A stretch of 64,000 nucleotides of DNA from Orobanche coerulescens (taxonomy: Eukaryota > Streptophyta > Magnoliopsida > Lamiales > Orobanchaceae): contig CM065812.1 in assembly GCA_033398695.1 (NCBI GenBank), positions 136,530,858 to 136,594,857 on the forward strand, given 5' to 3'. Each line of letters starts with the position of its first letter. Positions within the stretch are counted from its first letter, which is position 1. Below, one piece after another: positions 34,440-44,690 of this stretch. Position numbers and translations under genes: made by a program. The notes under the pieces were generated by a model. That model saw nothing but the letters and a program-made list of their open reading frames with translations, searched no databases and was not told the origin of the DNA.

Positions 34440-36459
34440 TGCTAGGAGTATGCCCTCGAATGCCACTCAGAGGATCTTGAGTGAGGGCATTGTACTTGTG
34501 ATTATGTAAATCATTATCATAAGGCAAATGAATGTTTCTTTATTTACTGGTAGTTACTGGCATTCCTAACTCGTAAATATACATATATAAACTAGTCTGT
34601 GTATTTGAGAGAAAAATGTTCCACTCCTTATTGGATGAGGGGGTCGGCACTGGAAAGGTTTATACCTCAAATACTTAAATGTTCGCAAGTTGATGAAACT
34701 TGACTGGGCGTTAAGTTTATGTGAAGACTTGTATGATGTGTTCTTTGACATGGAGAGTGCCTGTCGAACACGAATGGTTAGTGGGAGCACACGTTATAGG
34801 TATGCTAATTGGATTAGTATACTCGAACCGACTCACCCTCGATTCGTCACACGGATTTCACTCCGGGATAGTCAATGACGGAATCGAAAGGTTGTGATAG
34901 GTATTCGTGAACCTTCGACTTGAGGATTTAGTAAGGATGTGCTTGTGACGTCAAGATTTTCATTAGAGTAGTTCGACCCTGTAAACCGGAAGGTGGGGGT
35001 CAAACTCGACGTGCATCTTGACGGGCAGGTAGCAGGTCCTACTGAATACCAAGATAGAATTCTTTCTCCCGTTAGTGAGCGGGTTATATGTCCTATGCAG
35101 TTATTGGCAGATGAGATCATAAGTATTTGGCCAAAGCGTTGGAGCTAGTTGTATTGGATACACGAGAGCTCGATGATCTTGATTTGCATTAACACATGCA
35201 TAGAGTCAAGTACAGATAGGGTTTGACTGACCGTGACCCTATAACTTGATCAGGACATGTGAAAGAAGGGTTTATACGTATACTGGTATTCACGACAGAA
35301 TGGTTCTTGAATGATCCCAATCATTTGTTCTCAGTTGGGGTACGGTGTAGGCCGCCGGGCTCGCTAGGTGGTGCTACTACTCTTTGGTTCCTCCCATTGC
35401 TGACTGAGACGAACCTACCGAGTCGCACAATAGGATTGACGACGGAATAAATCTAGCTTATTCTCTCATTATTAATATTAGATATTGGATATCTAATATA
35501 TTGGATATTAGATGTCTAATTAAATTTGGGACATTGGATGTCTAAATCGATTTATTGGATAAATTGATTTACGGCCTAATGAATTAAATAAATTACTGGG
35601 TGATTAATTTAATTCATAAATATAATTATTTCTTGGAGAAATTAATTATATTATTATGTATTTGATATGTTTAATTAATTAGATTAATTAATCGATATAA
35701 ATACATTGGAATGGAATTGGAGTTTATCTGTTTGGACTCGCGGGAGTCCGAAACGGACCGAACTCCTCCTACCAATAATCATGGCCGCCGCCCCACTTAT
35801 ATGCATGTGTGTGATGACTTGTCACCAATCATGATGTTTGTAATCTCATGTATTGAGGGGGCAAGTATCATGCATATGATAGTGTTGGGGATTTTATATT
35901 ATGAAATGAAAATAAAAGGAAGACTTGATTATCCCTCCACTTCACTTGATGCTACGGTTGGTGAAGAAAATAGAGAGAGAAAAGTTCTTCCTCTAAAGTC
36001 TTCTTCTTCATTTCATTTCATTTTTCTTCTTGTTTGTTCTTGGAGAAAAATCAAGAAATCAAAGAGAGATAGTGAGTTATACACTTGGAGTGTTATAATC
36101 ACAATAGAACAAGCTTCTATAATATTGTTCTATCCATATCCTTGGAGGATAACGAGATTTAGTCATTCCGGTCATTTCTCCGGCGCGTGGCAAGTAGAGA
36201 CGTGGTACTTTCGGCATTGGATCATCCAAGGGCTTGGAGCGGATTGGATTCGTAGAGATCAATCTAAATCTTGGGGAATAGCTCAAGAGAAGGAATCCAT
36301 TTAATCAACGGACTACAAGGGTGAGTTTCTATATCTCTTGTGTTTTCGTTTATTATTCGTATATACATAGCTCGATCGATCCTCGTAGGGATTCGGATCG
36401 AATTAATTTTAATTTTACCGCTTCCGCTGGGCCTTCATTTTAGGCACCGAATCCTAACA
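34440..36459 (+). repeat. Cop2 3' LTR
   Basis: It begins TGCTAGGAGTATGCC, where the 5' LTR has TGTTAGGAGTATGCC, and ends CCGAATCCTAACA. Otherwise it closely matches 27212-29230. Confidence 0.94.
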
Positions 36460-36464
36460 CATGC

Positions 36465-36998
36465 AAGGTTCCTCTAGGCCGAGATGGTCGGCCTTCCTCG
36501 AGGAATCTGCAAAATTGAAGATCGCAACTAAACCAAAGATCGCTCGCTAAACGATTTATTTTTGTTCCCTTACTTTCACTAAGTAAACAAAAACAAGGGG
36601 GAGAGCGGAGCTATACATACGATGATCGGCTTTGTTCATATATACATACGATGATTGACTTTATTCTGAAAATTACCAGTATGAGTTTAAGTATCAGTTC
36701 ATTTGGAGCTGTACGTACGACGATCGCTCCTCCTCAAAACACCTTTGTATGAGGTCAAATGCAAAAGATTCGGAAAGACGAACATACAAACAAGAAATCA
36801 GATAAGGAAATACTCATTTCATTTCATTTGAAATACAAGCACGGTTGCCCGAGGGCAAAATACAAAAAGGGAAGCCTATAAAATTACAAGTAAAAACAAA
36901 AAGAGCAAGCTAGCTCAGGGTGTTCCTGCCGAGCCATCACCCCCGGCCGCAGGATCGGCGTTCGCTCCCTCGCCAGCATCAGGCACGGCACCCCCATC
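36465..36998 (+). other. Tat1 spacer between Cop2 and the antisense gene
   Basis: No gene is visible. It begins with the tgcaaggttcctctaggc motif shared with the spacer left of Cop2, and contains acatacgatgat repeats near 36615-36655. The last part is the 3' untranslated part of the antisense gene, if that gene is transcribed. Confidence 0.6.
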
Positions 36999-37845
36999 CT
37001 ACGGGGCATCCGAGTGAACAAGGTTGTCGGGCGACGGATACCAGCTCAAGTCGACCCCATGATCCAAGGAGAGGTCTAGGATCGGCACGAAGAAGGCGGG
37101 CTGCAAAGGGTGCTCAAGCGCGTAGGCTTTGAAGTTATCAGCCAAAGGGCCAAACTCGAGTCCTCCCTTCTTAGCGGCACGGATTGTGTCAGCATAAGCC
37201 ATATAATAGGCAAATTCGCTGACGTATTCCACGTTAAGGAAGCGATCGGCCTCGGTCGCCTCCAGCTTCTCCCTCAGCCCCCCGGGCGTTTGGTTCGCGC
37301 CCTGGAGCTCGGCAACCTTGGTGGCCACCTCTTCCTTCGATGACGTCAGCTCGCCGGTCACCCGGTCGACGATCGCCTTCAGCTCCGCGACCTCATTCTG
37401 TGCGGCCGCATGCGACCTGCGGGCATCCGTCATTTGATCCCGCATCCGGTCATTCGCCGCCCGGGCCCGATCAAGGTCATTGCTCGCCCTGTTGGCCGCC
37501 TCCACGGAGCTCTTCTCCATCGCCACGAGCCTGTTGGCAAGCTCATCATTTTGTTTTCAAACAGCCTCGAGGTCCGCCTAAAGACGAGCGGTGGAGGGCC
37601 GCCCCTCATAGTCTTTCACGGCCTGGGCAGCCATCGTCGCCGTCTGAAGAGCTAGAGCGAAGGTCTCCTGCATCGCGTCAGCAGATCGCCGGCGCGCGAT
37701 CACGTCCAGGTCGGTTGTCTAGGCCTTCGGCAGGGCGGCGACAGCTTGAGCAATGTAGTGAGGGACATCACAGGCCTCGCGAGGAGCATTGCTCGATAGG
37801 AAATCCAGCACCATCGGCGAGCAGTTCGGGTCGCTGCGACGGACC

Positions 37846-37920
37846 CTGTACCAAGAACAAAAGAGTTAGTATATTTCCAACAAGGAAATGTCATAACCCA
37901 GCAAAGCAGCCAAGCTCACC
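37846..37920 (-). other. Intron 3 of the Tat1 antisense gene (75 bp)
   Basis: On the minus strand it starts GTGAGCTTGG and ends TTGGTACAG. Joining the exons links DPEKVAR to VRRSDPNCSPMVLDFL in frame. It is AT-rich toward the 3' end, as plant introns are. Confidence 0.7.
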
Positions 37921-38317
37921 TTGCGACCTTCTCCGGGTCGCGGCCAAAGAACGGCCTCCCACGAGGGGTCTCAGCCCGGGCAACCGCCGCGGCTTCCACG
38001 AAACTCGAGGAGGGCGTGGACCCCTCCACCAGTGGAATCGCGGAAAGCGGAGGCGCAGCGATCGGCGGCACCACGGTAGGCGCATTAGCAGTAGCGGAGG
38101 CTGAGGGCTCCTCCGCCCTCCATCTCTTGCGATTGAGCCGGAGTTCTCCCTCCTCCCGAGGCTCTTGTTCACCGGCGACCGGCTCCACGACAGGCCTTGC
38201 CTCCGGGTTGGATCGGAGCCGCAGGAACGCGGCTCGTTTTCTTCCCTTGGCGCAGGCGAATCATAATCCCGAGGTTCGACATAGCGATCTATGTCGGGGG
38301 CTGAGGGAAGCGGATTT

Positions 38318-38404
38318 CTGCAATGAAAATAATCGGAAAAGGTTAGTCACCTTCGTCAGCCGCAAGACGATCGTCAAGCAAAGGAAGATCGTGAAAATTC
38401 GTAC
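38318..38404 (-). other. Intron 2 of the Tat1 antisense gene (87 bp)
   Basis: On the minus strand it starts GTACGAATTTT and ends TTTTCATTGCAG, with a pyrimidine-rich acceptor. The upstream exon ends FPRHLRVS. The plausible next exon frame (NPLPSAPDIDRYVEPRD) does not join exactly, so one base has changed or the donor differs slightly. Confidence 0.55.
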
Positions 38405-38627
38405 CTGAAACCCTTAAGTGGCGAGGAAAATGAAATAGATGAGCGGCCAACCAGCAGGCTTCGTTATTGACCTGGCGAGCGTCGATATAATTGTCTGGAA
38501 GACTACGTATCCGCTCCCAAACGATTGCAAAATCAAAGGCTAGCTCGCTTGCCGCCGGAACAAGGGCACCTGCAAATAGAAAGCCAAATTAGATCAGTTC
38601 AGAATATATCCGAACGAAGGAAGAGTC

Positions 38628-40177
38628 TGAAGAGATAAATTCACCACTAGAAGGGGGGTTGAATAGTGGTGGTGCGGAATACCGAAATTTCTTGCGAGTA
38701 AATAGAAAATAGTGCGGAATTTAAAGACTCAAGAATTTATAGAGGTTCGGCAACTTGCCTACGTCCTCTCTCCGACTTTCTTTTTCTATTGGCTTAAGAA
38801 AAACCACAATCTTAACTCGTCTTCTATCGGTCCGAGTTCACAACCGTTACAATCGCTTGTCTTCTATCGGTCCAAGCTCAACCTTTCCCTCAATATAAAT
38901 GATTGTATATCTAGTGTTCTATAGGAACTAGATAATCCTCACTATACGAATATGGGAGTATAATCCTAACAATGCCGGATCAAAGATCCTAATAACACCG
39001 GATTAGTGACTCTTGATTCGTTTCTTTTACGCTCAAGTGTAAGTGATGCAACACTTACAACCAAATGAAAGAATACAAAGAATAATAGATATTACAATTA
39101 AAATCACTCTTGTATCTTTCTTTTCTCACAACTTTGAAATGAAATAAAAGATATAAACTGAGCTCAAGAATGCTTTGATTGCTTGTATGCTTGTATGCTT
39201 GAATGCTTGAAGTTGTGTGTTTGATACCCAAGTCCTTCGGGTATTTATAGGTGTGAGACATCCTTCAAATACTGAAAAACATACTATTAGCGTGCGCTAA
39301 TAGTCCCTTGTAACGTGCGCTATCGGTTTTTGACTTGGGATCTCTGAACGGTCACAAAGACTGTTGCAACGGTAAAATACCATGTCTAGCGTGCGCTAGT
39401 AATGTAATGGTAGCGTGCGTTAACGTCTGGTCAACTAGTCTTTGATCTTGACTTTGACAATGTCCGATTTTCTCTCCAACGACTCTTTATCCAACGGCTA
39501 GATTTATGATTAGCGTGCGCTAGCAAGTATGCATAGCGTGCGCTAGCATTAATTAAATCCAACTTTTCCAGATTTCCCGGATCTGCATTGACTCTTGCCT
39601 TCCAACGGTTGAAATTCAAACGGTAATATGCAGACTCCTTTTAGCGTGCGCTAATCTCTTTACCTTAGCGTGCGCTACTTAGTTCTTTCATTAACGTACG
39701 TTACCTTGTGTAGCGTACGTAAAAGCCTTAACGAATTGAGTCCAGTAGCTACTGGACTACTAACCATAATATTGGTAGCGTGCGCTAGAGATGATAAGTA
39801 ACGTGCGCTATGTCCTTGCTTTGGCGTACGTAAGATGATATGTGTAGCGTGCGCAACATCCAGTTCTGATTTCCTTACAGATTTCACTGACCTCTGGAGA
39901 AATACGATAGCGTGCGTTATTTTTACTGTATAGCGTGCGCTAACTGTAGGTTCTTAGCGTGCGCTAACATTGAATAGCTTGCGTGCGCTATCGATCAGGC
40001 GACTTCACTTGGTCGGTGACATGCAGTGCGTATATGAATGTCCCGATAGCGTGCGCTACTATATGATGAGTAGCGTGCGCTAGCTCTATTTTGCTCCTTC
40101 AAAATATTATCGAGCCGAGATTGATCTAATTAAATGTTTTGAATGTAATAATCATCAAAATATATTTTGAGTCAACA
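38628..40177 (-). mobile_element. Sir1: Sirevirus-like solo LTR, antisense, 1550 bp
   Basis: In its own orientation it begins TGTTGACTCAAAATATA and ends ATTTATCTCTTCA. Perfect duplications GAGTC flank it (38623-38627 and 40178-40182). Toward its end it has aggacgtaggcaagttgccg and gaacctctataaatt, closely matching the LTR piece next to the Sir2 primer site (42960-43015), which ties it to that copia family. It is non-coding and sits in an intron of the Tat1 antisense gene. Confidence 0.88.
39241..40082 (-). promoter_or_regulatory. Sir1 promoter: about 20 palindromes TAGCGYRCGCTA and a TATA box
   Basis: Palindrome starts (plus coordinates) are 40071, 40047; 39979, 39955, 39931, 39908; 39845, 39822, 39799, 39776; 39711, 39692, 39666, 39642; then pairs 39534/39511, 39411/39387 and 39311/39288. 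Pitch is mostly 23-24 bp, 19-26 in one group. The 65-bp gap holds a perfect dyad AGTCCAGTAGCTACTGGACT at 39739-39758. The minus-strand TATA box TATAAATAC lies at 39249-39241, 38 bp after the last palindrome, not 11. The same array type occurs in the gypsy-like TekA-D. Confidence 0.72.
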
Positions 40178-41594
40178 GAGTCAAAACCCTTACTCGGATT
40201 CCTCTCTCGGAAGCCGGTGGGGATATCCAACTCGTCGGTGGGATTGTCGCTCGCGGCCGATTTCCACGCACTGCCGACCCAGAACCACTTCGTCGGATCG
40301 CCTCGGACCTTGTTCGGGACCCCAAGAATCACCCGGCCCGAACTTCCTTGAATGTGGTAGCCACCAATGGAACCCTTCTGAGCCGTCAGATTGAAGAGAT
40401 AATTGATCTCCAGCGGCGAAGGAAGACGGTATAGCTGGTGACCGCCGAACAAAGTAAGGGTGCAGACGATCTGCAGTTAGGCATTCAGCGTTAACTGAAG
40501 CGGCGCCACATTCCAGGCGGTCAGCAAGTATGACACGGTGAACGGAAGTGGGAACCGCAGTCCGGCCCCAATGATCGCCTCATTAACGGCAACGATACCC
40601 TCAGGAGGTTGATCGGCACATTCATTCTCGGCAGGCACATAGAGGGAAACGTCAGAGGGGACATGGAACTTCGCCCTCCAGTGGTCCACATCTTTCCTGG
40701 TCGCCGAGCTCCTAATCTGGCCAAGGGACCATGGGGAGCGGCACGCGGCCCGGAATAGCATCTACCTTTCTGGCTGATATAGACGGGCGATCGAGTATTC
40801 GCGGAAATCAAACTTGGGGTTTGGACCGGCCAATTTCTCCATAAGTTCGGCAAAGTCTGAAAAGGCTTTGCCGAATGCCTTCGCTCGGCCTCCACTGCCC
40901 TGGCCGCATCGGCTTTGTTAAAGAGTCCTTCGACCTCCGCGGGTTCAATCCCGGCGCGAATAGCCTCGACGGCTGTCTCCACGTGGAACTCCGTGGAGAT
41001 TTCATCCCGGGCGGTCGAAATCCCGGCGGTGGAAGTGCTACCGGTCTCATACACCGTTGGTTTTCCTCCGGATATCTTCAGAAAAAGAAAGGAAAAAGAG
41101 AAAAAGCTTTTTTCTTACCCAAAAAGTCTAGTCGAACGACGCTCGACAACGGAAAGCTTCAGAGGAATCCAGCAATCTTTCTTCTCAGACAAAGTGCAGA
41201 TAAGGTTGTAAACCCATAAACCCTAGTCCCTTTTATAGGCGAAAACAGGGGCTTCTTAGCAAATAAACAAAGTCTCAATGGCCGAAGCGCAAAGGTCGGA
41301 AAAGTCCGAATTTAATGCCGCCCTCGAGTTCCGTGTGCGCGTCGTTTTGAGGGCACACCAGAGGATAAGTCTGACAAACCGTCGGACTTCCCCAACAGGA
41401 ATGCGACACGTGCCCCAATGACATTTCAAGTCAGCTTTCACTCCCCGCTCTTTTGAGCGACCGAGTAGGTCGTCCAAATTCAAAATCAAAGGCCGATCGA
41501 GAGACGATCGTCGTTTCCATAAAGTGATGAGTCGCTCGTCATTAATTCAAATGATCGCCAGTAGAACCACCTCACCCCACGTCTTTAACATCGG

Positions 41595-41612
41595 AGCGAG
41601 CTGGGGGGCAAT
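41595..41612 (+). other. Tat1 polypurine tract region
   Basis: The sequence gagcgagctggggggcaa lies directly before the 3' LTR, in the position where plus-strand DNA synthesis starts. Confidence 0.7.
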
Positions 41613-42565
41613 TGTTGTGCGGCGATTAATACGCCTCAACGGCGATTGGCACAAGGGCCGAGCGACTAAAGTCAGCGTCAAAAGAACCAAGGCAAACTTA
41701 CCAAACGAAGATGACAGATCAAGTTCAAATGCCTAGCGATCGTCTTACAAGGCGATCGTCTTCAGTGCCCGTCCAAAGACGACCATCTTATGCCACGTGT
41801 AAAGCCGACATCCGTCAAATCTATGAAGACTTAATCTCGGGAAGAAGGCCCACGTGTAGACCCGCAAACAGCGCAACAAGCGAGGGATTTTTGACTCCAT
41901 CCCATCCCCAGCTGTCAGTGATAAAGATAGCCTATCACCAACCGACAGACCCGCAAAAGGCGCCCTAGATGGGGCCTCCTAAGACTGAGTAGTGGGGCAC
42001 GTGTTGCTTTCCCATTGATTCGCACGTCTGGCTGCCTATAGTAGCCGAGGACTTTAAGGAAACCGACCCACATGCTGAAACAATCTCCCGATTAATGAGC
42101 ATTTAATACGGGAAAGACGATCGTCCGTTTGGGATTAAGACATCCCAACTACCTCCTCTCCTATAAATAGGAGACTTCCAGCATTTGAGAAACAGGTTAA
42201 ATTCCACTCAAGAGAAATCCCAGAGATAAGAAAGACGTTCGGCAGAAACGAACGCACACAGCACTTCATCTTTGTAACAAGAATTCACAGAGCATTAACT
42301 CTGGTTTTCTGGGAATCATTAGCACTCAAGAGCTAGACAACTAGGGTTATCACACTCATTCTAATAATACCCTAACATTAATAGTTGTACTCCAAAGCAG
42401 TATTATTATTAATAATATCTCGCGAGAGCGTTCAAGCCCGGGACTAACAACCCCGACAAATCTTGTGTTATTTTCATTCCATTGCTCGTGCTCTTGCATT
42501 TTGTTTGTTACTCACCCATAGCCATATCCAGCAAATCACTCCGAATAATATTTTGGGTAACAACA
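41613..42565 (+). repeat. Tat1 3' LTR (953 bp)
   Basis: It matches 4583-5530 and ends ggtaacaaca, followed by the TSD ACGGG. It includes the same TATA inverted repeat at 42157-42174. Confidence 0.95.
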
Positions 42566-42570
42566 ACGGG

Positions 42571-42785
42571 AAAAGCATTTTTCACTTTGAGTGTGTGAGA
42601 AATCGCATCCTTCGCGGAGGGGCTTGCCGGCATCGGATGTGGCTGAGTATATAGGCGAAGGGTCTGGAGGAAGAGGGGAATCGATTGGTGGTGGTGGTGG
42701 CCGGAGATGATGGCCAAAAGGGGGTGCGGCTGGAGAGAAGCGTGGCGGCATCGAGAGAAGCGTGGTGGCTGGACGATTTGCAAGA
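42571..42785 (-). other. Probable 5' end of the LINE
   Basis: This is the right flank of Tat1, hence contiguous with 4577 before that insertion. On the minus strand it is rich in CCACC, CTCTC and Pro/His codons, like plant LINE 5' untranslated regions. It ends where Sirevirus-like LTR sequence starts, near 42786. I did not find the LINE target duplication, so the right border is approximate. A short frame here has no recognisable domain. Confidence 0.45.
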
Positions 42786-43087
42786 ATAGAAATCTAGATA
42801 GGTTGATTCCTTATCCGATAGAAAAGGAAAACGGTTTAACTTGGACCGACAAAAAGACAAGTGTGTGAATGGTTATCTCGGACTGATAGAATAGGAGATT
42901 GTAATAGTAATCCCTCGACCGATAGAAGAGAGGTGCAGAGGTTGATCTTCATCCTATAGAAAAAGATACTGAAGAGAGGACGTAGGCACGTTTGGCCGAA
43001 CCTCTATAAATCTTGTGTCGATTTATTTTTCCGCACCTTCAAATATGCGTCCGCACAATAGCGCATATACCGAATATTGCTCCAACA
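42786..43087 (+). repeat. Sir2 5' LTR, 3' piece
   Basis: It resembles the corresponding part of Sir1 (38700-38930 on the minus strand): gagaggacgtaggca, ccgaacctctataaat and several copies of gaccgatagaag. It ends ctccaaca just before the primer site. Confidence 0.7.
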
Positions 43088-43146
43088 ATTGGTATCAGAG
43101 CGGTACTCCTAGAAGCGGCTTAACATCTAAGGAGAAGACGATCCAA

Positions 43147-44690
43147 ATGGCGTTTCAAATTGCACTGGTCAAAGGTCTTGCCTTGAACCGACCACCATTC
43201 TTTGATGGATCTAACTTCATGACATGGATGAAGAAGATGTCAATATTCATCCGAGCTTATGACATCAAGCTTTGGAAAGTGATTTGCCTTGGTCCGAAAA
43301 TTCCAATCAAATCCGACGGTACGCTTAAAAGTTTTGAAGAGTATGATGATTTCGATTGGAAAAATGATCACTATAATTGCAAAGCCACGCAATTATTATA
43401 TTGTGCTTTAAATCCGGAAGAACACAACCGAATATCTTCGTGTGATAGTGCTAAAGTGATTTGGAAAATGCTTGAAGTTACACATGAAGGAACGTTTCAA
43501 GTCAAGGAGGCGAAAATAAACATGCTTCTCCACGAATACGAGCTATTCCTAATGAAAGACAAAGAATCCATTACAATCATGCTCGACTTATTTTCGGTCA
43601 TTACAAATGGATTGGCTTGTTTCGAAAAGCCCCTCTCAAGTAGTGAAAAAGTAAAGAAAATCCTACGATCACTACCTCGGGAATGGGACGATATGGTAAC
43701 GGCGATTATGGAACCGAAAGATTTAAATAATCTTGATTTTAGTGCCCTCGTTTGTTCGCTAATTAATTATGAGATTGTTTTAAAATCAAGGAACGCAAAG
43801 CCGAAGTCGAAGGAAAAATCGATAGCTTTAAAAGCTAAGATGTGACGCAAAGAAGAAATCCCGGTCGATGAAAGTGATGAAGAATCGGCATATTATGCCA
43901 AAAATATTAATAAGTTTCATAACTTAATGAAATGGAGAAAGAAAGACATCAAATCGGGCGAATCTAAGAAGTTCGACAATAACTGTCGGGTCTGTGGTAA
44001 ACCAGGCCACTTTGCAAAGAATTGCCGAGCATCGACTTCAAAGAAGGAAGTCTTAATTGCCACGTCGAGTGACGAAGATCGCGATGATGAATATATCCAA
44101 AATAATCTCGCACTCATGGCAAAAAGTACATTCGATGAAAGCGACGTCGAAAGTTAGGTTAGTACATCGTCTCAAGATGAATTATTTAAAGCATTCAAAT
44201 TATTGCATACTGATTTTCAAAATGCTTTATCTGAAATAAAATACCTTCAGGAGAAAAATAAAATTTTGGGAGAAGAAATCTCCAAGTTTGAAAAAGGGAA
44301 AATTATCGAGGCCGATCATTCAAAATGTCTTCAAATAGAAAATAATTTAAAGAATGATCTTTTGAAAGTTCAAGACGAACTTAAAGTTTTGACAAAGAAA
44401 TTTTCTCTCGGAAACGAGAATTTTGAAATATGCTTTCCGGGCAAAAATCTACTTTAAATAAACAGGGGTTAGGATTCAAACTGAATATTAAAACCGAATC
44501 CTTAAATCTGAAAATACCCCGTTGCGTTAAATGTTTAAAAAATGGGCATCACATTTCAAACTGCAAAAGCCCACGTTGGATGATAAAAACTAAGAAAATT
44601 TGGATTCCTAAAGGAACCACTATTCCGAATATCGTCTATATTTCAAATGATAAACCAACTATCGGTTGGATCCCCAAAAATCAAAATTAA
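43147..44690 (+). pseudogene. Sir2 gag (Sirevirus type, with stops and one frameshift)
   Basis: The likely start is ATG at 43147 (MAFQIALVKGLALNRPPFFD). The UBN2-type core has FDGSNFMTWMKKMSIFIRAY and later ILRSLPREWDDMVTAIMEPK. A TGA at 43843 follows LKAKM; the same frame resumes and reaches the knuckle CRVCGKPGHFAKNC (43987-44028). A TAG at 44155 follows; then a coiled-coil-like stretch (44158-44450) rich in Lys, Glu and Leu. A frameshift near 44440 leads to a second, knuckle-like motif CVKCLKNGHHISNC and KKIWIPKGT, where Sireviruses normally continue into protease. Here the frame stops at WIPKNQN. Gag would form the particle shell. Confidence 0.82.

Larger units (their letters stand above)
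27212..36459 (+). mobile_element. Cop2: Ty1-copia element, sense, with an internal RT deletion
   Basis: LTRs lie at 27212-29230 (2019 bp) and 34440-36459 (2020 bp). The duplication is cgtgc on the left (27207-27211) and catgc on the right (36460-36464), one transition apart. The body has an initiator-Met primer site at 29231, a leader, gag, protease, integrase, and a shortened RT and RNase H. Five or more stops and a frameshift are present. It shares the RT deletion and many RT substitutions with Cop1. It sits in the Tat1 spacer. Confidence 0.94.
38570..40193 (-). other. Intron 1 of the Tat1 antisense gene, enlarged by the solo LTR Sir1
   Basis: The donor is GTAAGGGTTTTG at 40193 and the acceptor CTATTTGCAG at 38570. 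Without Sir1 and its extra TSD the intron is 69 bp, like the other two. Joining FRERNP to SALVPAASELAFDFAIVWER keeps the frame open to the next donor, which supports real splicing. Confidence 0.7.
36999..41054 (-). pseudogene. Tat1 antisense gene with three introns (Transposase_28-like N-terminal part, coiled-coil C-terminal part)
   Basis: This gene lies opposite to gag-pol, between integrase and the 3' LTR, where Retand/Tat elements are known to have an antisense ORF. Exon 1 (41054-40194) starts MYETGSTSTAGIS and holds PPEGIVAVNEAIIGAGLRFPLPFTVSYLL, split here as PPEGIVAVNEAIIG and AGLRFPLPFTVSYLL, then the KWFWVGSAWK motif; this resembles the plant 'putative gypsy type transposon' family (Transposase_28). 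Exon 2 is 38569-38405, exon 3 is 38317-37921 and exon 4 is 37845-36999. Exon 4 has long heptad-like stretches rich in Ala, Glu and Lys, and ends LSWYPSPDNLVHSDAP. Introns 1 and 3 restore the frame. A frameshift near 40690 and several stops (one near 40477, three in exon 4) show decay. Its function is unknown. Confidence 0.75.
4583..42565 (+). mobile_element. Tat1: Tat-lineage Ty3-gypsy LTR retrotransposon carrying five later insertions
   Basis: The two LTRs (4583-5530 and 41613-42565) start TGTTGT and end ACAACA. They are flanked by a perfect 5-bp duplication ACGGG at 4578-4582 and 42566-42570, so this is one insertion event. The sense strand encodes gag (5664-6138 and 21208-22690), protease, RT, two RNase H regions and integrase, up to 26471. 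An antisense gene lies between integrase and the 3' LTR (41054-36999). A Tat-type gag knuckle, a DNG protease site, an archaeal-type second RNase H and an antisense ORF are features of the Tat/Retand group. Cop1, Cop2 and Sir1 are inserted directly; TekA and TekB are inside Cop1. After removing insertions the element is about 12 kb. Several stops make it inactive. Confidence 0.93.

Noticed and set aside
37340..38104. 254-residue plus-strand Arg/Ser/Pro-rich frame
   Set aside because: It is the opposite strand of the GC-rich antisense gene exons and crosses the intron; the minus-strand reading has the family motifs.
42508..42783. Possible small host gene on the minus strand (His/Pro-rich frame)
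   Set aside because: It crosses the Tat1 LTR end and fits the 5' untranslated region of the LINE better; no domain is visible.
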